A DNA stretch of 64,000 nt from Verrucosispora sp. WMMD573 (GCF_027497175.1 NZ_CP114901.1:1178001-1242000); one strand, 5' to 3'; positions 26,160-35,254 are shown, counted from the first letter of the stretch. The notes: generated by a model not told the origin, from the sequence alone. Made by a program: numbers and translations.

Positions 26160-27611
26160 TCACCCGGCCGGCGGTTCCGGCGGACTTATCGGCAGCAGAA
26201 CCCGGAACAGGGTGCTACCGGGCATGCTCGTCACCCGGATGTCCCCGTGGTGCTTGTTGACCACGATCCGGTAGGAGATGTCCAGACCGAGGCCGGTGCC
26301 CTCACCTACCGGCTTGGTGGTGAAGAACGGCTCGAAGATCCGGGGCCGGACGTCGTCCGGGATACCCGGCCCGGTGTCGACGATCTCAACGATCAACCAG
26401 TCGTCCTGGCGAAGAGTGCGGACGGTGAGCAACCCGTCGGCACCCATCGCACCCAGCGCGTTGTCGATCAGGTTGCTCCACACCTGGTTCAGCTCGGCGG
26501 CGTACGCCGGAATGGGCGGCAGGCCCCGGTCGTACTCGCGGACCAGCCGGACCCCGGCGGCGATCTTCCCCTTGAACATCACCAACGTGGCGTCGAGCAG
26601 CTCGTGCACGTCCACCACCTGGTACGGCGCCCGGTCCAGCTGGGAGTACTGCTTGGCGGCACCGACCAGGGTGGAGATCCGGGTGGCGGCGTCCGCGATC
26701 TCCCGCATGAGCAGTTCGGTCTCGACCGTGTAGGTCAGCCAGCGCACCGCCGCTTCCAGGTCCTCCTCGCCGACCGACCCGCGGACCCGCTCCAGCCAGT
26801 CGACGTCCAGCCCTGCGCTGACCAGCGTCGACGCCAGCTCCCAACCGGCGGTCAGGCCCCGGTCGTCCAGCCAGTCGGTCAACTCGTCCTCGGCGTCACT
26901 TGTCGCCAACGGTGACAGCGTCGGCGCCTTGGCCACCCGCTCGACCGCCTCCTCCTGGAGACCCACCAGGGCATGCAGCCGCCGGCCGTCGAGCCGGCCG
27001 TCGGCGATCATGGCGAGCTTGTGCCGCATCCCGGCGATCCGCTCGCGCAGACTGGTGGTGGCCCGCACCGCCGCGCTCGCCGGATTGTTCAGCTCGTGGG
27101 TCAGGCCCGCCGACAGGGAGCCCAACGCCAGCAGCCGCTCACGCTCGCCGATAAGCGTCTGCGTGTCCCGCATCCCGATGAACATGCCCTCCAGCAGGTG
27201 CATCGCCATCGGAAACCAGGTACGCACCGCGTGGGCGAACTGCTCCGCCGGCAGCACGAAGAACTCGGCGTCGGTCAGCGCCCACATGCTGTTGCGGTAC
27301 TGCCGGTCCTCGCCCAGGTATGCCTGGGTGGCCCCGCCGTACACGCCGCGTTGGGCGGTGCGGCTGATCTCCACCTGGTCACCGTGCACCGTGCGGCAGA
27401 GCCGTACCGTGCCGTCGAGCAGGACGAAGAAGCACTCCGCCGGATCGCCCTCGGCGTAGACCAGGGCCCCTTCGTCCCGCCGCTCGACCCGGCCCTGATC
27501 GGCCAGCCAGGTCAACTGCGCGTCGTCGAGCGACTCGAAGAGGAACAGCGTCCGCAGGTCGTCAGCGGTCAGCCGCCGCAGCGGGCCGCTGCCCGGATCC
27601 CCGCTGGTCAC
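26160..27611 (-). CDS. histidine kinase with N-terminal cyclic-nucleotide-binding-like domain
   Basis: 483 residues. Residues 12-140 form a cNMP-binding-type beta-barrel ([20 protein letters not shown]). The dimerisation histidine is H172 in THELNNP, a variant H-box typical of soluble kinases. The ATPase domain shows NLIDNA, DTGPGI and GTGLGL. There is no transmembrane segment, so it senses an internal signal. The GTG start overlaps the stop of the upstream receiver-flavoprotein gene (GTGA), so both are made together and probably form one pathway. No DNA-binding response regulator is adjacent. Confidence 0.85.
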   Translation of the reverse strand: MTSGDPGSGPLRRLTADDLRTLFLFESLDDAQLTWLADQGRVERRDEGALVYAEGDPAECFFVLLDGTVRLCRTVHGDQVEISRTAQRGVYGGATQAYLGEDRQYRNSMWALTDAEFFVLPAEQFAHAVRTWFPMAMHLLEGMFIGMRDTQTLIGERERLLALGSLSAGLTHELNNPASAAVRATTSLRERIAGMRHKLAMIADGRLDGRRLHALVGLQEEAVERVAKAPTLSPLATSDAEDELTDWLDDRGLTAGWELASTLVSAGLDVDWLERVRGSVGEEDLEAAVRWLTYTVETELLMREIADAATRISTLVGAAKQYSQLDRAPYQVVDVHELLDATLVMFKGKIAAGVRLVREYDRGLPPIPAYAAELNQVWSNLIDNALGAMGADGLLTVRTLRQDDWLIVEIVDTGPGIPDDVRPRIFEPFFTTKPVGEGTGLGLDISYRIVVNKHHGDIRVTSMPGSTLFRVLLPISPPEPPAG

Positions 27612-29266
27612 TGTGCCTCCAGGTACCGGTGCACCAGCGACACGGCCATGGCGCCCTCGCCGACGGCCGAGGCCACCCGCTTCACCGAGGCCGCGCGTAC
27701 GTCACCGGCGGCGAACACCCCGGGCACGCTCGATTCGAGGTGGTACGGCTCACGTGGCAGCGACCAGCCCGACGGTCGGCGTCCCCCGGTGACCAGGTCC
27801 GGTCCGGTCACCACGAAACCCCGCTCGTCGCGGACCAGCGTGCCGTCCAACCATCCGGTGCGGGGCTCGGCACCGATGAAGACGAACAGCCATGACGTCT
27901 CCACCTCCCGCTGTTCGCCGGTCCGGTTGTCCCGCAGGGTCAGCCGTTGCAGGTGCTCGTCACCGGCGGCACCCACCACCTCGCTGTACGGGTGCACGAT
28001 CACCTGGTCGACACGGCCCAGTTGGTCGATGAGGTATCGGGACATCGACGCGGTCAGGTCCGCGCCCCGGATCAACAGGTGCACCCGCTTCGCGTACCGG
28101 GAGAAGTAGACCGCGGCCTGCCCTGCCGAGTTCGCCCCGCCCACGATGTAGACGTCCTCGCCCACACAGCTCGGCGCCTCGCTGGCCGCCGAACCGTAGA
28201 AGACACCTCGGCCGGTGAAGTCGGCCAGGCCGGGCGCGTCGAGCATCCGGTACGACACGCCGGTCGCCAGCACGACCGAGTGGGCGGCGAGGGTCTGCCC
28301 GTCGCTGAACCGCAGCAGCCGCGCCGACCCGGCCTCCGCCAGGCCCACCACCTCCCGAGTGCTGAGCAGCTCCGCGCCGAACTTCAACGCCTGCCGGCGG
28401 GCCCGGTCGGTGAGCTGCGCTCCGGAAACCCCGTCCGGGAAGCCGAGGTAGTTCTCGATCCGGCTGCTCTGCCCCGCCTGCCCGCCGGTGGCCAGCCGCT
28501 CCACCAGGATGGTGCGCAGCCCTTCCGACGCCCCGTACACGGCGGCGCCCAGACCGGCCGGCCCGCCGCCGACCACCACCAGGTCGTAGAAGTCCGCGGT
28601 GGGGGTGACCTCCAGTCCCACCAGTCCGGCCAGTTCCGCCTCGGAGGGTGCCACCAGCGCCTTGCCGTCGGTGGTGACCACCAACGGAACGTCGGCCGCA
28701 GTGACCCCGGCCGCGGTGAGCAGCCGGCCACCCTCGGGGTCGTCGCTAAGCAACCACCGGTACGGGACCAGGTTGCGGGCCAGGAAGTCCCGCACCGTGA
28801 ACGACTCGGCGGACCAGCGGTGCCCGACCACCCGGATCTCGCTCTCCCCGGCGGCCGGACTGGCCGCCCACGCCTCCAGCAGCGAGTCGACCACCGGGTA
28901 GAGCTTCTCCTCCGGCGGGTGCCAGGGTTTGAGCAGGTAGTGGTCGAGGTCCACCAGGTTGATCGCGTCGATCGCCGCACTGGTGTCCGCGTACGCGGTC
29001 AGCAGCACCCGGCGCGCGGCGGGGAACAGGTCCATCGCCGCTTCCAGGAACTCGATGCCGGTCATTTCCGGCATGCGGTAGTCGGCCAGCAGCAACGCCA
29101 CCTGCTCACCACGCAGCTTGATCTCGCGCAGCGCCTCCAACGCTTCCGGCCCGGAGGTGGCCCGGACCACCCGGTACCGGTCGCCGTAGCGACGCCGGAT
29201 GTCCCGCGCGACCGCCCGGGAGACCGCCGGGTCGTCGTCGACGGAGAGAATCACCGGGTTCGCCAT
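27608..29266 (-). CDS. receiver domain fused to thioredoxin reductase-like flavoprotein
   Basis: 552 residues. Residues 1-125 are a response-regulator receiver (ILSVDDDPAVSR, LLADYRMPEMTG, LLKPW). Residues 130-215 are a thioredoxin/glutaredoxin-like domain without Cys. The rest is a two-nucleotide-binding flavoprotein (VVVGGGPAGLGAAVYGASEG, VYIVGGANSAGQAAVYFS, GVFAAGDVR). At the position of the thioredoxin reductase CxxC there is only one Cys (EAPSCVGED), so normal disulfide exchange is unlikely. The ATG at 29266 fits the receiver start. The kinase gene overlaps its stop by four bases. The kinase may phosphorylate this receiver to switch an NAD(P)H-dependent reductase on or off. Confidence 0.85.
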   Translation of the reverse strand: MANPVILSVDDDPAVSRAVARDIRRRYGDRYRVVRATSGPEALEALREIKLRGEQVALLLADYRMPEMTGIEFLEAAMDLFPAARRVLLTAYADTSAAIDAINLVDLDHYLLKPWHPPEEKLYPVVDSLLEAWAASPAAGESEIRVVGHRWSAESFTVRDFLARNLVPYRWLLSDDPEGGRLLTAAGVTAADVPLVVTTDGKALVAPSEAELAGLVGLEVTPTADFYDLVVVGGGPAGLGAAVYGASEGLRTILVERLATGGQAGQSSRIENYLGFPDGVSGAQLTDRARRQALKFGAELLSTREVVGLAEAGSARLLRFSDGQTLAAHSVVLATGVSYRMLDAPGLADFTGRGVFYGSAASEAPSCVGEDVYIVGGANSAGQAAVYFSRYAKRVHLLIRGADLTASMSRYLIDQLGRVDQVIVHPYSEVVGAAGDEHLQRLTLRDNRTGEQREVETSWLFVFIGAEPRTGWLDGTLVRDERGFVVTGPDLVTGGRRPSGWSLPREPYHLESSVPGVFAAGDVRAASVKRVASAVGEGAMAVSLVHRYLEAQ

Positions 29267-29403
29267 GGGCTCATGAAACCACGCCGGTGTTCCGTCGCCG
29301 TTGCCGACGACAGCCGGGACCGTCGAGCGGCGTGCCACACCCGGCTCCGACTCCAACGCCGCCGGTCGTGGTCGCGATCCGGTGAACGCTTCTGGCCGCC
29401 GCA

Positions 29404-29985
29404 CTACCTGCGGATGCCGCGAAGTAGGATGTCGATGTACAGCTCGGTGTCGCCCCCGACCTGCACCGTGCGCTGCAATCCGCAGAACAACGCCCGGACG
29501 TCATCCGCGGTGATCTCCGGCCGGATGGCCCCGGCCTCGCGGGCCCGCTCCAGCAGCCGGTCGACGGCCTCAGCGAGCGCTCTGGCCAGCTCCGTCGTCT
29601 GCGGGCCGGCGCTGTCGGGGGTGGCCAGCACGACCGCGAGCGCGGGGTCGTCACGCTGGTGTTCCAGCGCGGCCCGGAGCAGGCGGGCCAGGCCGGTGGC
29701 GACGTCGGGACAGGCCAGTGCCTGCTCGGCCGCCTGCACCAGCAGGGCGAACCGTTCGGCGGCCAGCGACTCCAGCAGCGCCTGCCGGCTGGGAAAGTGC
29801 CGGTAGACGGTGCCGACACCGACCCCGGCAGCCTTGGCGACCGCATTCATCGGCAGGTCCAGGTCGCCGGCGGCGACCCGGTCGCGGGCGGCCCGCAGCA
29901 TCCGGGCACGCACCCTGGCCGAGTCCGCCCGGAGGGACTCGGTGTTCGTCCTCGGCCCACCCGTCACGGTACGAGGATAATCCAT
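29404..29985 (-). CDS. TetR family transcriptional regulator
   Basis: 193 residues with a TetR helix-turn-helix at about 25-70 (LPMNAVAKAAGVGVGTVYRHFPSRQALLESL) and a helical ligand domain ending in DILLRGIRR. It diverges from a short-chain dehydrogenase gene across 92 bases that contain two clean inverted repeats, so it very likely represses that gene and itself. The ligand is not predictable from the sequence. Confidence 0.9.
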   Translation of the reverse strand: MDYPRTVTGGPRTNTESLRADSARVRARMLRAARDRVAAGDLDLPMNAVAKAAGVGVGTVYRHFPSRQALLESLAAERFALLVQAAEQALACPDVATGLARLLRAALEHQRDDPALAVVLATPDSAGPQTTELARALAEAVDRLLERAREAGAIRPEITADDVRALFCGLQRTVQVGGDTELYIDILLRGIRR

Positions 29986-29994
29986 CCGCCCTTA

Positions 29995-30056
29995 GCGGAT
30001 TATTTATCCGCCGACATGCTACGGTCGTCAGCTGAGAGCGGATAGTTGATCCGCTC
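29995..30056. promoter_or_regulatory. two TetR-type operators between tetR and the SDR gene
   Basis: GCGGAT-5-ATCCGC at 29995-30011 and GAGCGGAT-5-ATCCGCTC at 30036-30056 are perfect inverted repeats with the same core and the same 5-base spacer. Their centres are 43 bases apart, about four helical turns, so two dimers could bind the same face. They lie between the divergent starts at 29985 and 30078. Confidence 0.85.
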
Positions 30057-30077
30057 CTGACCGACTGGAGGCGTGCC

Positions 30078-31004
30078 ATGCCCGTTGCCTGGACGCTCGA
30101 CGAGATACCCGATCAGACCGGCCGCACCGCCGTCGTCACCGGCGCCAGCAGCGGCCTCGGCCTGGTCGCCGCCGAACACCTCGCCGCCCACGGCGCGACT
30201 GTGATCATGGCAGTCCGTGACCCGGCCAAGAGCGAACTGGCCCGCTCCGGCATGACCGGCAACCTGGAGGTACGGCGGCTCGACCTGGCCGACCTCGACT
30301 CGGTCCGGGCCTTCGCCGGGCAGTTGCGCGACGAGGGTCGCCGGATCGACCTGCTGCTCAACAACGCCGGGGTCGGCGCCGTCCCGCACGCGCACTCCCC
30401 GCAGGGGTACGAGCGGGTCCTCGCCACCAATCACCTCGGCCACTTCGCCCTCACCGGACTGCTCCTGGACCTCTTTCGAGCGGATGGCGATCCACGGGTG
30501 GTGACCGTCACTTCCGCCTACTACCGCCTGCTCCGCGGCGGGCCGGACCTGGACGACCTCGCCGGCGATCCGGCACTCTCGCGGATCGAGCGGTACATCC
30601 GCTCCAAGCAGGCGAACGTCCTGTTCGGCACCGAACTGGACCGCAGGCTGCGGCACGCCGGCAGCCCGGTACGCAGCTTCCTGGCTCATCCCGGGATGGC
30701 CCGTACGTCGATGCCGGCCCAGGTCGAGGGCCGGGTCGAGCGGGCGGTGACGCGCCTTCAGGGTCTCCTGGTGGCCCGCAGCGCGACACGCGGCACCATC
30801 CCGCTGCTCTACGCCGCCACGAGCCCGACCGCGCAGACGGGCGTCCTCCTCGGCCCCTCGCTGCGTAAGTGGGACGACCGGGTGCATGCCCGGCCGATCG
30901 TCGCGCCGGGCGACGACCGTGCCCTCGCCTACCGGCTCTGGCAGGTCTCCGAGGCCGCGACCGGCGTGAGTTATCTGAGCCCGACCGTCGAACTACGGTC
31001 CTGA
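30078..31004 (+). CDS. short-chain dehydrogenase/reductase
   Basis: 308 residues, Rossmann fold with TGASSGLG at 21-28, NNAG at 95-98, catalytic Ser146 (TSAYY) and Y173-I-R-S-K177. Length and the GHFALTGLLLDL segment fit the retinol-dehydrogenase-like/WWOX-type SDR branch. The substrate is unknown. It is probably repressed by the divergent TetR protein and released by an aldehyde, ketone or other small ligand. An SD-like GGAGG lies 9 bases before ATG. Confidence 0.88.
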   Translation: MPVAWTLDEIPDQTGRTAVVTGASSGLGLVAAEHLAAHGATVIMAVRDPAKSELARSGMTGNLEVRRLDLADLDSVRAFAGQLRDEGRRIDLLLNNAGVGAVPHAHSPQGYERVLATNHLGHFALTGLLLDLFRADGDPRVVTVTSAYYRLLRGGPDLDDLAGDPALSRIERYIRSKQANVLFGTELDRRLRHAGSPVRSFLAHPGMARTSMPAQVEGRVERAVTRLQGLLVARSATRGTIPLLYAATSPTAQTGVLLGPSLRKWDDRVHARPIVAPGDDRALAYRLWQVSEAATGVSYLSPTVELRS

Positions 31005-31070
31005 GCCGCCGGGCGGTGCGTCGCCATCGAAGCGCGGGACGGTCGGCACCGTCGACTTGCCCTCCGCCGG

Positions 31071-31430
31071 TCAGGATGGACCGGCCGGGACGGCGCGGAA
31101 CACGATCGTCACGCTGAACGTCTTCCCGTCGACCTGGTAGGCGTAGCAGCCCGGCCCATCCACGGTGGTGACGAAGTAGTCGGCGACCGGGTACAGCGGG
31201 CCGGGCCCGAGCACCCGGTGCGCCCGGTCGCTGTCGGACCAGGGCCGGGGCTCGGCGACCGGGCAGGCGTCGCCGGGCCCGACGGTGGGCAGCCGCAGCG
31301 GCGGAGCCGTCCATCCTGCGGAGGTCGCCGCCGGTGCCGGCGACACCGGCGCGGGTACCGTCGGCGCGGCGTCCGGCGGCGGATCGTCACAGGCCGCCAC
31401 GCTCGACGCGAGCAGAACTCCTATGCACAC
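31071..31430 (-). CDS. small putative lipoprotein
   Basis: 119 residues. A very short hydrophobic leader ends in SSVAAC, a lipobox-like site with Cys14, followed by a Pro/Ala-rich linker and a small domain with two Cys (GDACPVAEP, GPGCYAYQVDGK) that may form a disulfide. The GTG start gives an unusually short signal with no basic n-region, so either the true start differs or the protein is degenerate. The family is not recognised. Its 3' end faces the SDR gene. Confidence 0.55.
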   Translation of the reverse strand: MCIGVLLASSVAACDDPPPDAAPTVPAPVSPAPAATSAGWTAPPLRLPTVGPGDACPVAEPRPWSDSDRAHRVLGPGPLYPVADYFVTTVDGPGCYAYQVDGKTFSVTIVFRAVPAGPS

Positions 31431-31493
31431 CGCAGGATCGAGCGGAAGAGTCTTCCGCGCAGCACCGCCCGGCCGGATACTGCGGCTCGATTG

Positions 31494-32819
31494 CTACGAC
31501 CCGGGTCCGGCAGCCCCACGCGCCCGCTCGATCAGTGCCCGTCGCTCGGCATCGCCGTGCACCCGGTCCGCCGCCGCGCGGAACAGCGCCGCTGCCCGCC
31601 GCTTGTCGCCCTGTCGCGCGACGAGATCCGCCTCCACCGCCAGGGTCAACGGATAGTCGTCGAGCCCACCGCCGGCACGCGCCTCGGTGAGCAAAGCCAG
31701 CCCGACCGCCGGCCCGTACGCGTACCCGTGCGCGACGGCTCGGTTCAACGCCACCACCGGCGTGGGCTGCGCCTGGACGAGCTGGTCGTAGCAGTCGGCG
31801 ATCCGTCGCCAGTCGGTGGCGTCGGCGCTGGGCGCGGTGGCGTGGCACGCCGCGATCCGGGCCTGCCAGGCGTACGGGCCGGGTTCGGTCAACCCGGCGA
31901 GCAGGCGGTCGGCCTCGGCGATCGCCGCGTGGTCCCAGCGGGACCGGTCCTGTCGATCGAGCGGGATCAGGTTGCCGTCGGTGTCCCGCCGGGCGGTACG
32001 ACGGGAGTGCTGCAACAGGCACAGCGCCAGCAACGCCGTCGCCTCCTCCTGCTCCGGCATGAGGCGGACCAGCAACCGGGCCAACCGGATCGCCTCCTCG
32101 GCGAAGGCCGGCTCGCCGTCCGCGTCGTAGCCCTGCGTGAACAGCACATAGAGCACGCCCAGCACCCCGGGCAGCCGCTCGGTCAGGGCGTGCCCACGCG
32201 GCACCCGGTACGGGATACCGGCCTCGGCGATCCTCGCCTTGGCCCGGGTCAGCCGCCGCGTCATGGTGGACTCGCTGACCAGGAATGCCCGGGCGATGTC
32301 GGCGGTCGGCACCGCGCAGATGGTCCGGAGGGTCAGCGCGATCCGTGCCTGCGGCGCGAGGGCCGGATGGCAGCAGGTGAAGATGAGCCGCAGCCGATCG
32401 TCCACCACCTCCTCGTCCGGCACCGGTTCGGCGGTGGCGGCCGTGAGCGCCAGCACCGCCACGTCCCGCAGCTTGCGCCGTTCGACCGAGGCCCGCCGTA
32501 GCACATCGAGCAGCCGGTTACGGGCGACCGCCATCAGCCAGCCCGCCGGGTTGGCCGGCACCCCGTCCAACGGCCAGCGGTCCAGCGCCCGGGCCAGCGC
32601 CTCCTGCGTGCAGTCCTCGGCCAGCGTCCAGTCACCGGTGATCCGGATCAGGGCCGCCACGATCCGCGGGTACGCCTCGACGGCAGTGGCCGCGACGGCC
32701 TGCGCCGCCGCGGCTCGACCGGCCGCCGTACCCCCGTTGTCGGCACGCCGCTGCGGCACCGCGCCGCCGTCGTCGGTCGACGCCCGCGGCACCGCGTCCT
32801 CGGCGGCCGGATCCGTCAC
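31494..32819 (-). CDS. ECF42-type RNA polymerase sigma factor with C-terminal TPR-like domain
   Basis: 441 residues. Sigma-2 region at about 45-115 (ALIRITGDWTLAEDCTQEAL, WLMAVARNRLLDVLRR) and sigma-4 at about 140-200 (VPTADIARAFLVSESTMTRRL). The C-terminal half is helical with YVLFTQGYDADGE, ALLALCLLQHSRR and VVALNRAVAHGYAYGP. This long C-terminal domain and the partner DGPF gene define the ECF42 group. The GTG at 32819 overlaps the stop of the DGPF gene (GTGA). There is no anti-sigma gene. In the known family the C-terminal domain is needed for activity. Confidence 0.88.
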   Translation of the reverse strand: MTDPAAEDAVPRASTDDGGAVPQRRADNGGTAAGRAAAAQAVAATAVEAYPRIVAALIRITGDWTLAEDCTQEALARALDRWPLDGVPANPAGWLMAVARNRLLDVLRRASVERRKLRDVAVLALTAATAEPVPDEEVVDDRLRLIFTCCHPALAPQARIALTLRTICAVPTADIARAFLVSESTMTRRLTRAKARIAEAGIPYRVPRGHALTERLPGVLGVLYVLFTQGYDADGEPAFAEEAIRLARLLVRLMPEQEEATALLALCLLQHSRRTARRDTDGNLIPLDRQDRSRWDHAAIAEADRLLAGLTEPGPYAWQARIAACHATAPSADATDWRRIADCYDQLVQAQPTPVVALNRAVAHGYAYGPAVGLALLTEARAGGGLDDYPLTLAVEADLVARQGDKRRAAALFRAAADRVHGDAERRALIERARGAAGPGS

Positions 32820-33151
32820 TGCTCGAAGTCGGCGAACGGGCGGAGTTCGAGCCGCCCGGCCCAGGCCATCGGATGCGCCCGGGCCACCTCGATCGCCTCG
32901 TCCAGATCGGCGCACTCCAGCAGGTCGAAGCCGACGATCATTTCCTTGACCTCGGCGAACGGCCCGTCGGTCACCAGCAGTTGGCCATTGCGCACCCGTA
33001 CCGTGGTGGCGGCCGACGCCGGCGCCAGCTGGGCGCCCTGGAGGCGTCGGCCGGACGCGTCGTGCTCCGCCACCCACGCCTCGACGTCGGGGTGGTTGTT
33101 CGGCTCCGGGTCCGGCGCCGGATCGGTGCAGACCAGCATCATGTACTTCAC
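32816..33151 (-). CDS. YciI/DGPF domain protein, partner of ECF42 sigma factor
   Basis: 111 residues starting KYMMLVCTDP, with the motif TDGPFAEVKE that names the DGPF family and a YciI-like ferredoxin fold. Genes of this type are the usual neighbours and targets of ECF42 sigma factors. GGAAGG lies seven bases before the GTG start. The stop overlaps the start of the sigma gene, so the two are coupled. The biochemical role is not known. Confidence 0.88.
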   Translation of the reverse strand: MKYMMLVCTDPAPDPEPNNHPDVEAWVAEHDASGRRLQGAQLAPASAATTVRVRNGQLLVTDGPFAEVKEMIVGFDLLECADLDEAIEVARAHPMAWAGRLELRPFADFEQ

Positions 33152-33169
33152 GTCAGTGCCTTCCGTCGA

Positions 33170-33197
33170 ATCGTCAGTAGCGGTGGTTCCACCGACA
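33170..33197 (-). promoter_or_regulatory. candidate ECF42-dependent promoter of the DGPF-sigma operon
   Basis: On the minus strand TGTCGG (33197-33192) is followed after 18 bases by CGAT (33173-33170), close to the TGTCGA and CGA(C/T) elements I recall for ECF42 promoters. The -35 element overlaps a perfect hairpin, CGGTGG-TT-CCACCG (33181-33194). It lies about 20 bases before the DGPF start codon, so the operon may be autoregulated. Confidence 0.4.
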
Positions 33198-33260
33198 TGA
33201 CGAACGGCGACCCCGGCTTCCGGACCACCGAAGGGTTCAATCTTTCGCTCGAATTCACGG

Positions 33261-33839
33261 TCAGGAACGTTCGGTCGGACTCGGTCGCCACATCGGCCGC
33301 AGCACCGGTCCGCCGTCGGGCAGTGCCACCGGTCGCCCGTGGTCGTGGAAGCCGTGTCGTAGGTAGAGCCGACGACTCAGTTCGGTGGATGCCTCAAGGT
33401 ACGTCGGTAGGTCCCGTGCGTCCGCTCCGGCCAGCCCATTCGCCAGGAGCTGGCCACCGATGCCCTGGCCACGAAGGTCCGGCAGCACGCCCATCGACGC
33501 CAGGTAGACATGGGGGATTCCCGGACGGTTGGCGACCACCAACTCCTGAACCACAGCCAGGCGTCGCGCGACCCTCGCGGCGTCGGGGTCGGGGTCGGGT
33601 GTCGGCGGCAGCACGGCCGGGGCCAACCTGGGGGCCTCGGCCGGATACAGCCAGAGCGACACCCCGGCAAGGACACCGTCGGGCAGTTCACCGACGATGG
33701 CCTCGGCACTGCCGGCCACCTCGATCAACAGTTCGTGGACGAGCTGGGGCCCGCGTACGGCCCGGTCCACTGGATCCGGCATCACCCAACACAGCACGGC
33801 CTCGTCGGCGAACGCGGCGGCATAGGCGGACACGAGCAC
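33261..33839 (-). CDS. GNAT family N-acetyltransferase, possibly N-terminally shortened
   Basis: 192 residues with the acetyl-CoA binding block LASMGVLPDLRGQGIGGQLL (V-x-x-x-x-R-G-x-G-x-G) and the late SRRLYLRHGFHDHG motif of GNAT enzymes. The readable protein starts at LVSAYAAAF; related proteins usually have about 10-15 more residues with a first beta strand. Codons upstream remain open (reading RVQPPAAAPVLVSAY) but contain no start codon, and this stretch is antisense to a TetR-like remnant. The gene may have lost its 5' end or use the GTG at 33839. The substrate is unknown. Confidence 0.7.
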   Translation of the reverse strand: MLVSAYAAAFADEAVLCWVMPDPVDRAVRGPQLVHELLIEVAGSAEAIVGELPDGVLAGVSLWLYPAEAPRLAPAVLPPTPDPDPDAARVARRLAVVQELVVANRPGIPHVYLASMGVLPDLRGQGIGGQLLANGLAGADARDLPTYLEASTELSRRLYLRHGFHDHGRPVALPDGGPVLRPMWRPSPTERS

Positions 33840-34048
33840 TGGCGCTGCTGCCGGCGGCTGAACGCGCCGAGCGCGTAACGGGAGGCGCGACCTGGCAGAC
33901 CTGGTCAGCGCAGACCTCGGCGCTGCTGACTTGCACCGGACGCAGCCGGCGGCACCCCTGGCTGGCCGAGGTCAGGGATCCGGAGGTCGAGTCGGACAAC
34001 TGGTTCGAGTTCGGTCTTGCCCGCTTGCTCGACGGACTGGGCCTGTGA
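33836..34048 (+). pseudogene. C-terminal remnant of a TetR-like regulator
   Basis: The plus frame ending at 34048 reads LLPAAERAERV, then SALLTCTGRSRRHPWLAEV and NWFEFGLARLLDGL, which looks like the last 70 residues of a TetR ligand domain. Upstream the frame enters sequence antisense to the GNAT gene and shows no helix-turn-helix, so the first two thirds are missing. It abuts the 5' end of the GNAT gene. A deletion that joined two once-divergent genes would explain both truncations. The call rests on the C-terminal pattern only. Confidence 0.4.
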
Positions 34049-34087
34049 CTAAGGCGCCGGGCCTGCCCGTCGCACGTCGACCGAAAG

Positions 34088-35254
34088 TCAGGACCGCCTG
34101 CGTCGGCGTACCCGCGTGGCCAGCGTGTCGCCGTGGGCGATCAGGATCAGCAGGCCGGTGATGATCGCCGAGTTGACCAGCAACGACTGTTCGTGGCCCG
34201 CTACGGCGGCGATCAGAATGGCAGCCATGCCGATCAGCCGTTGCCAGGAGAACCGGCCGTGCACGGCCAGCGCCAACAGGATCCAGCCGGTGAGAAAGAG
34301 CACCGGTCCCGCCGCCATCGTCACGGCGGCGGCCAGCCCATGGGAGAACGGTTCCATGATCATCAACCGCGCTCCGACCCCGGTCGCCAGGACGCCGGCG
34401 ACCATCACCAGGTGCAGGTAGCCGGCGAGCAGTCCCAGCCTGCTACCTGGCGGTCCCAGGGCCTCGATCGCGGCGCCCAGTCGCATCCCGCCGGGCACCA
34501 GGTACAGCCGGCCGAGACTTACCGCGTTGACGAACATCAGCGCGAACGCCACACTGCGGCCCAGGTCGAACCCGCGTTGGCTGAACGTGATGCCAGCGGT
34601 CAGGATCAGCTCGCCCAGGGCGATGATGAAGATCTGCTGGTATCGCTCGGAGAGATGCTCTCCGATGATCTGAAGGTTCTCCCAACTGCTGCGACCGAGC
34701 GCCGGTGTCGGCCACCGCAGTCGCGCCATCGAGTAGTCCAGCACCACCGCCACCGTCCAGAGGACCACCTGGGCCGGCCCGACGAGGGCACCGGCGAGCC
34801 AGAGCACCCCGGAGACGGCGAACCAGATCGCCACCCGCAGGGTCCGCAGCTGCAGCGGATGCCCGTGCAGTGCCGGCAGCAGCAGGGCGGCCCGGCCCAG
34901 ATGGATCGCCACGTACGCACCGGCGAACACCAGCGCGTGTCCGGCGTACGCGGTCGGTGCCGCAGCGGCCATCAGCATCCCGCCGAACATCACCCAGAGC
35001 AGCAGGCCGCTGATCAGCGGCGTGCGCGGTTCGAACCAGTCGGTCGACCAGGCGGTCACGAACCAGACCCACCAGATGGCGGCCAGCAGCAGCGCCGTGC
35101 GGAATGCCCCGCCCACGCTGAGGTCGTCCTCAAGAGCACGTGACAATCGGTTCAGCGCGAGGATGAAGGCCAGGTCGAAGAAGAGTTCCAGGAACGATGC
35201 CCGCCGGGAGATCTCGCGCCGTCGCAGCAGCCGCGCCGGCAGCCCACTGGACAT
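34088..35254 (-). CDS. low temperature requirement A (LtrA) family membrane protein
   Basis: 388 residues with about ten transmembrane helices. The N-terminus SFLELFFDLAFILALNRLSR and the segment ERYQQIFIIALGELILTAG are LtrA family signatures. The family was named in Listeria for growth in the cold; the transport or enzymatic function is unknown. The ATG at 35254 follows GGAGG at good distance; a longer reading to 35401 would add a non-membrane leader without a ribosome site. It diverges from the DUF817 gene. Confidence 0.85.
   Translation of the reverse strand: MSSGLPARLLRRREISRRASFLELFFDLAFILALNRLSRALEDDLSVGGAFRTALLLAAIWWVWFVTAWSTDWFEPRTPLISGLLLWVMFGGMLMAAAAPTAYAGHALVFAGAYVAIHLGRAALLLPALHGHPLQLRTLRVAIWFAVSGVLWLAGALVGPAQVVLWTVAVVLDYSMARLRWPTPALGRSSWENLQIIGEHLSERYQQIFIIALGELILTAGITFSQRGFDLGRSVAFALMFVNAVSLGRLYLVPGGMRLGAAIEALGPPGSRLGLLAGYLHLVMVAGVLATGVGARLMIMEPFSHGLAAAVTMAAGPVLFLTGWILLALAVHGRFSWQRLIGMAAILIAAVAGHEQSLLVNSAIITGLLILIAHGDTLATRVRRRRRS

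Noticed and set aside
26126..26178. GGCCGGGT-C-ACCCGGCC as a terminator after the persulfide dioxygenase
   Set aside because: Most of it lies in the 3' coding end of the histidine kinase and the loop would be one base, so a real hairpin is doubtful.
31218..32501. Plus-strand open frame of 427 codons opposite the sigma factor
   Set aside because: Antisense to the ECF42 sigma gene; composition is typical of a shadow frame.
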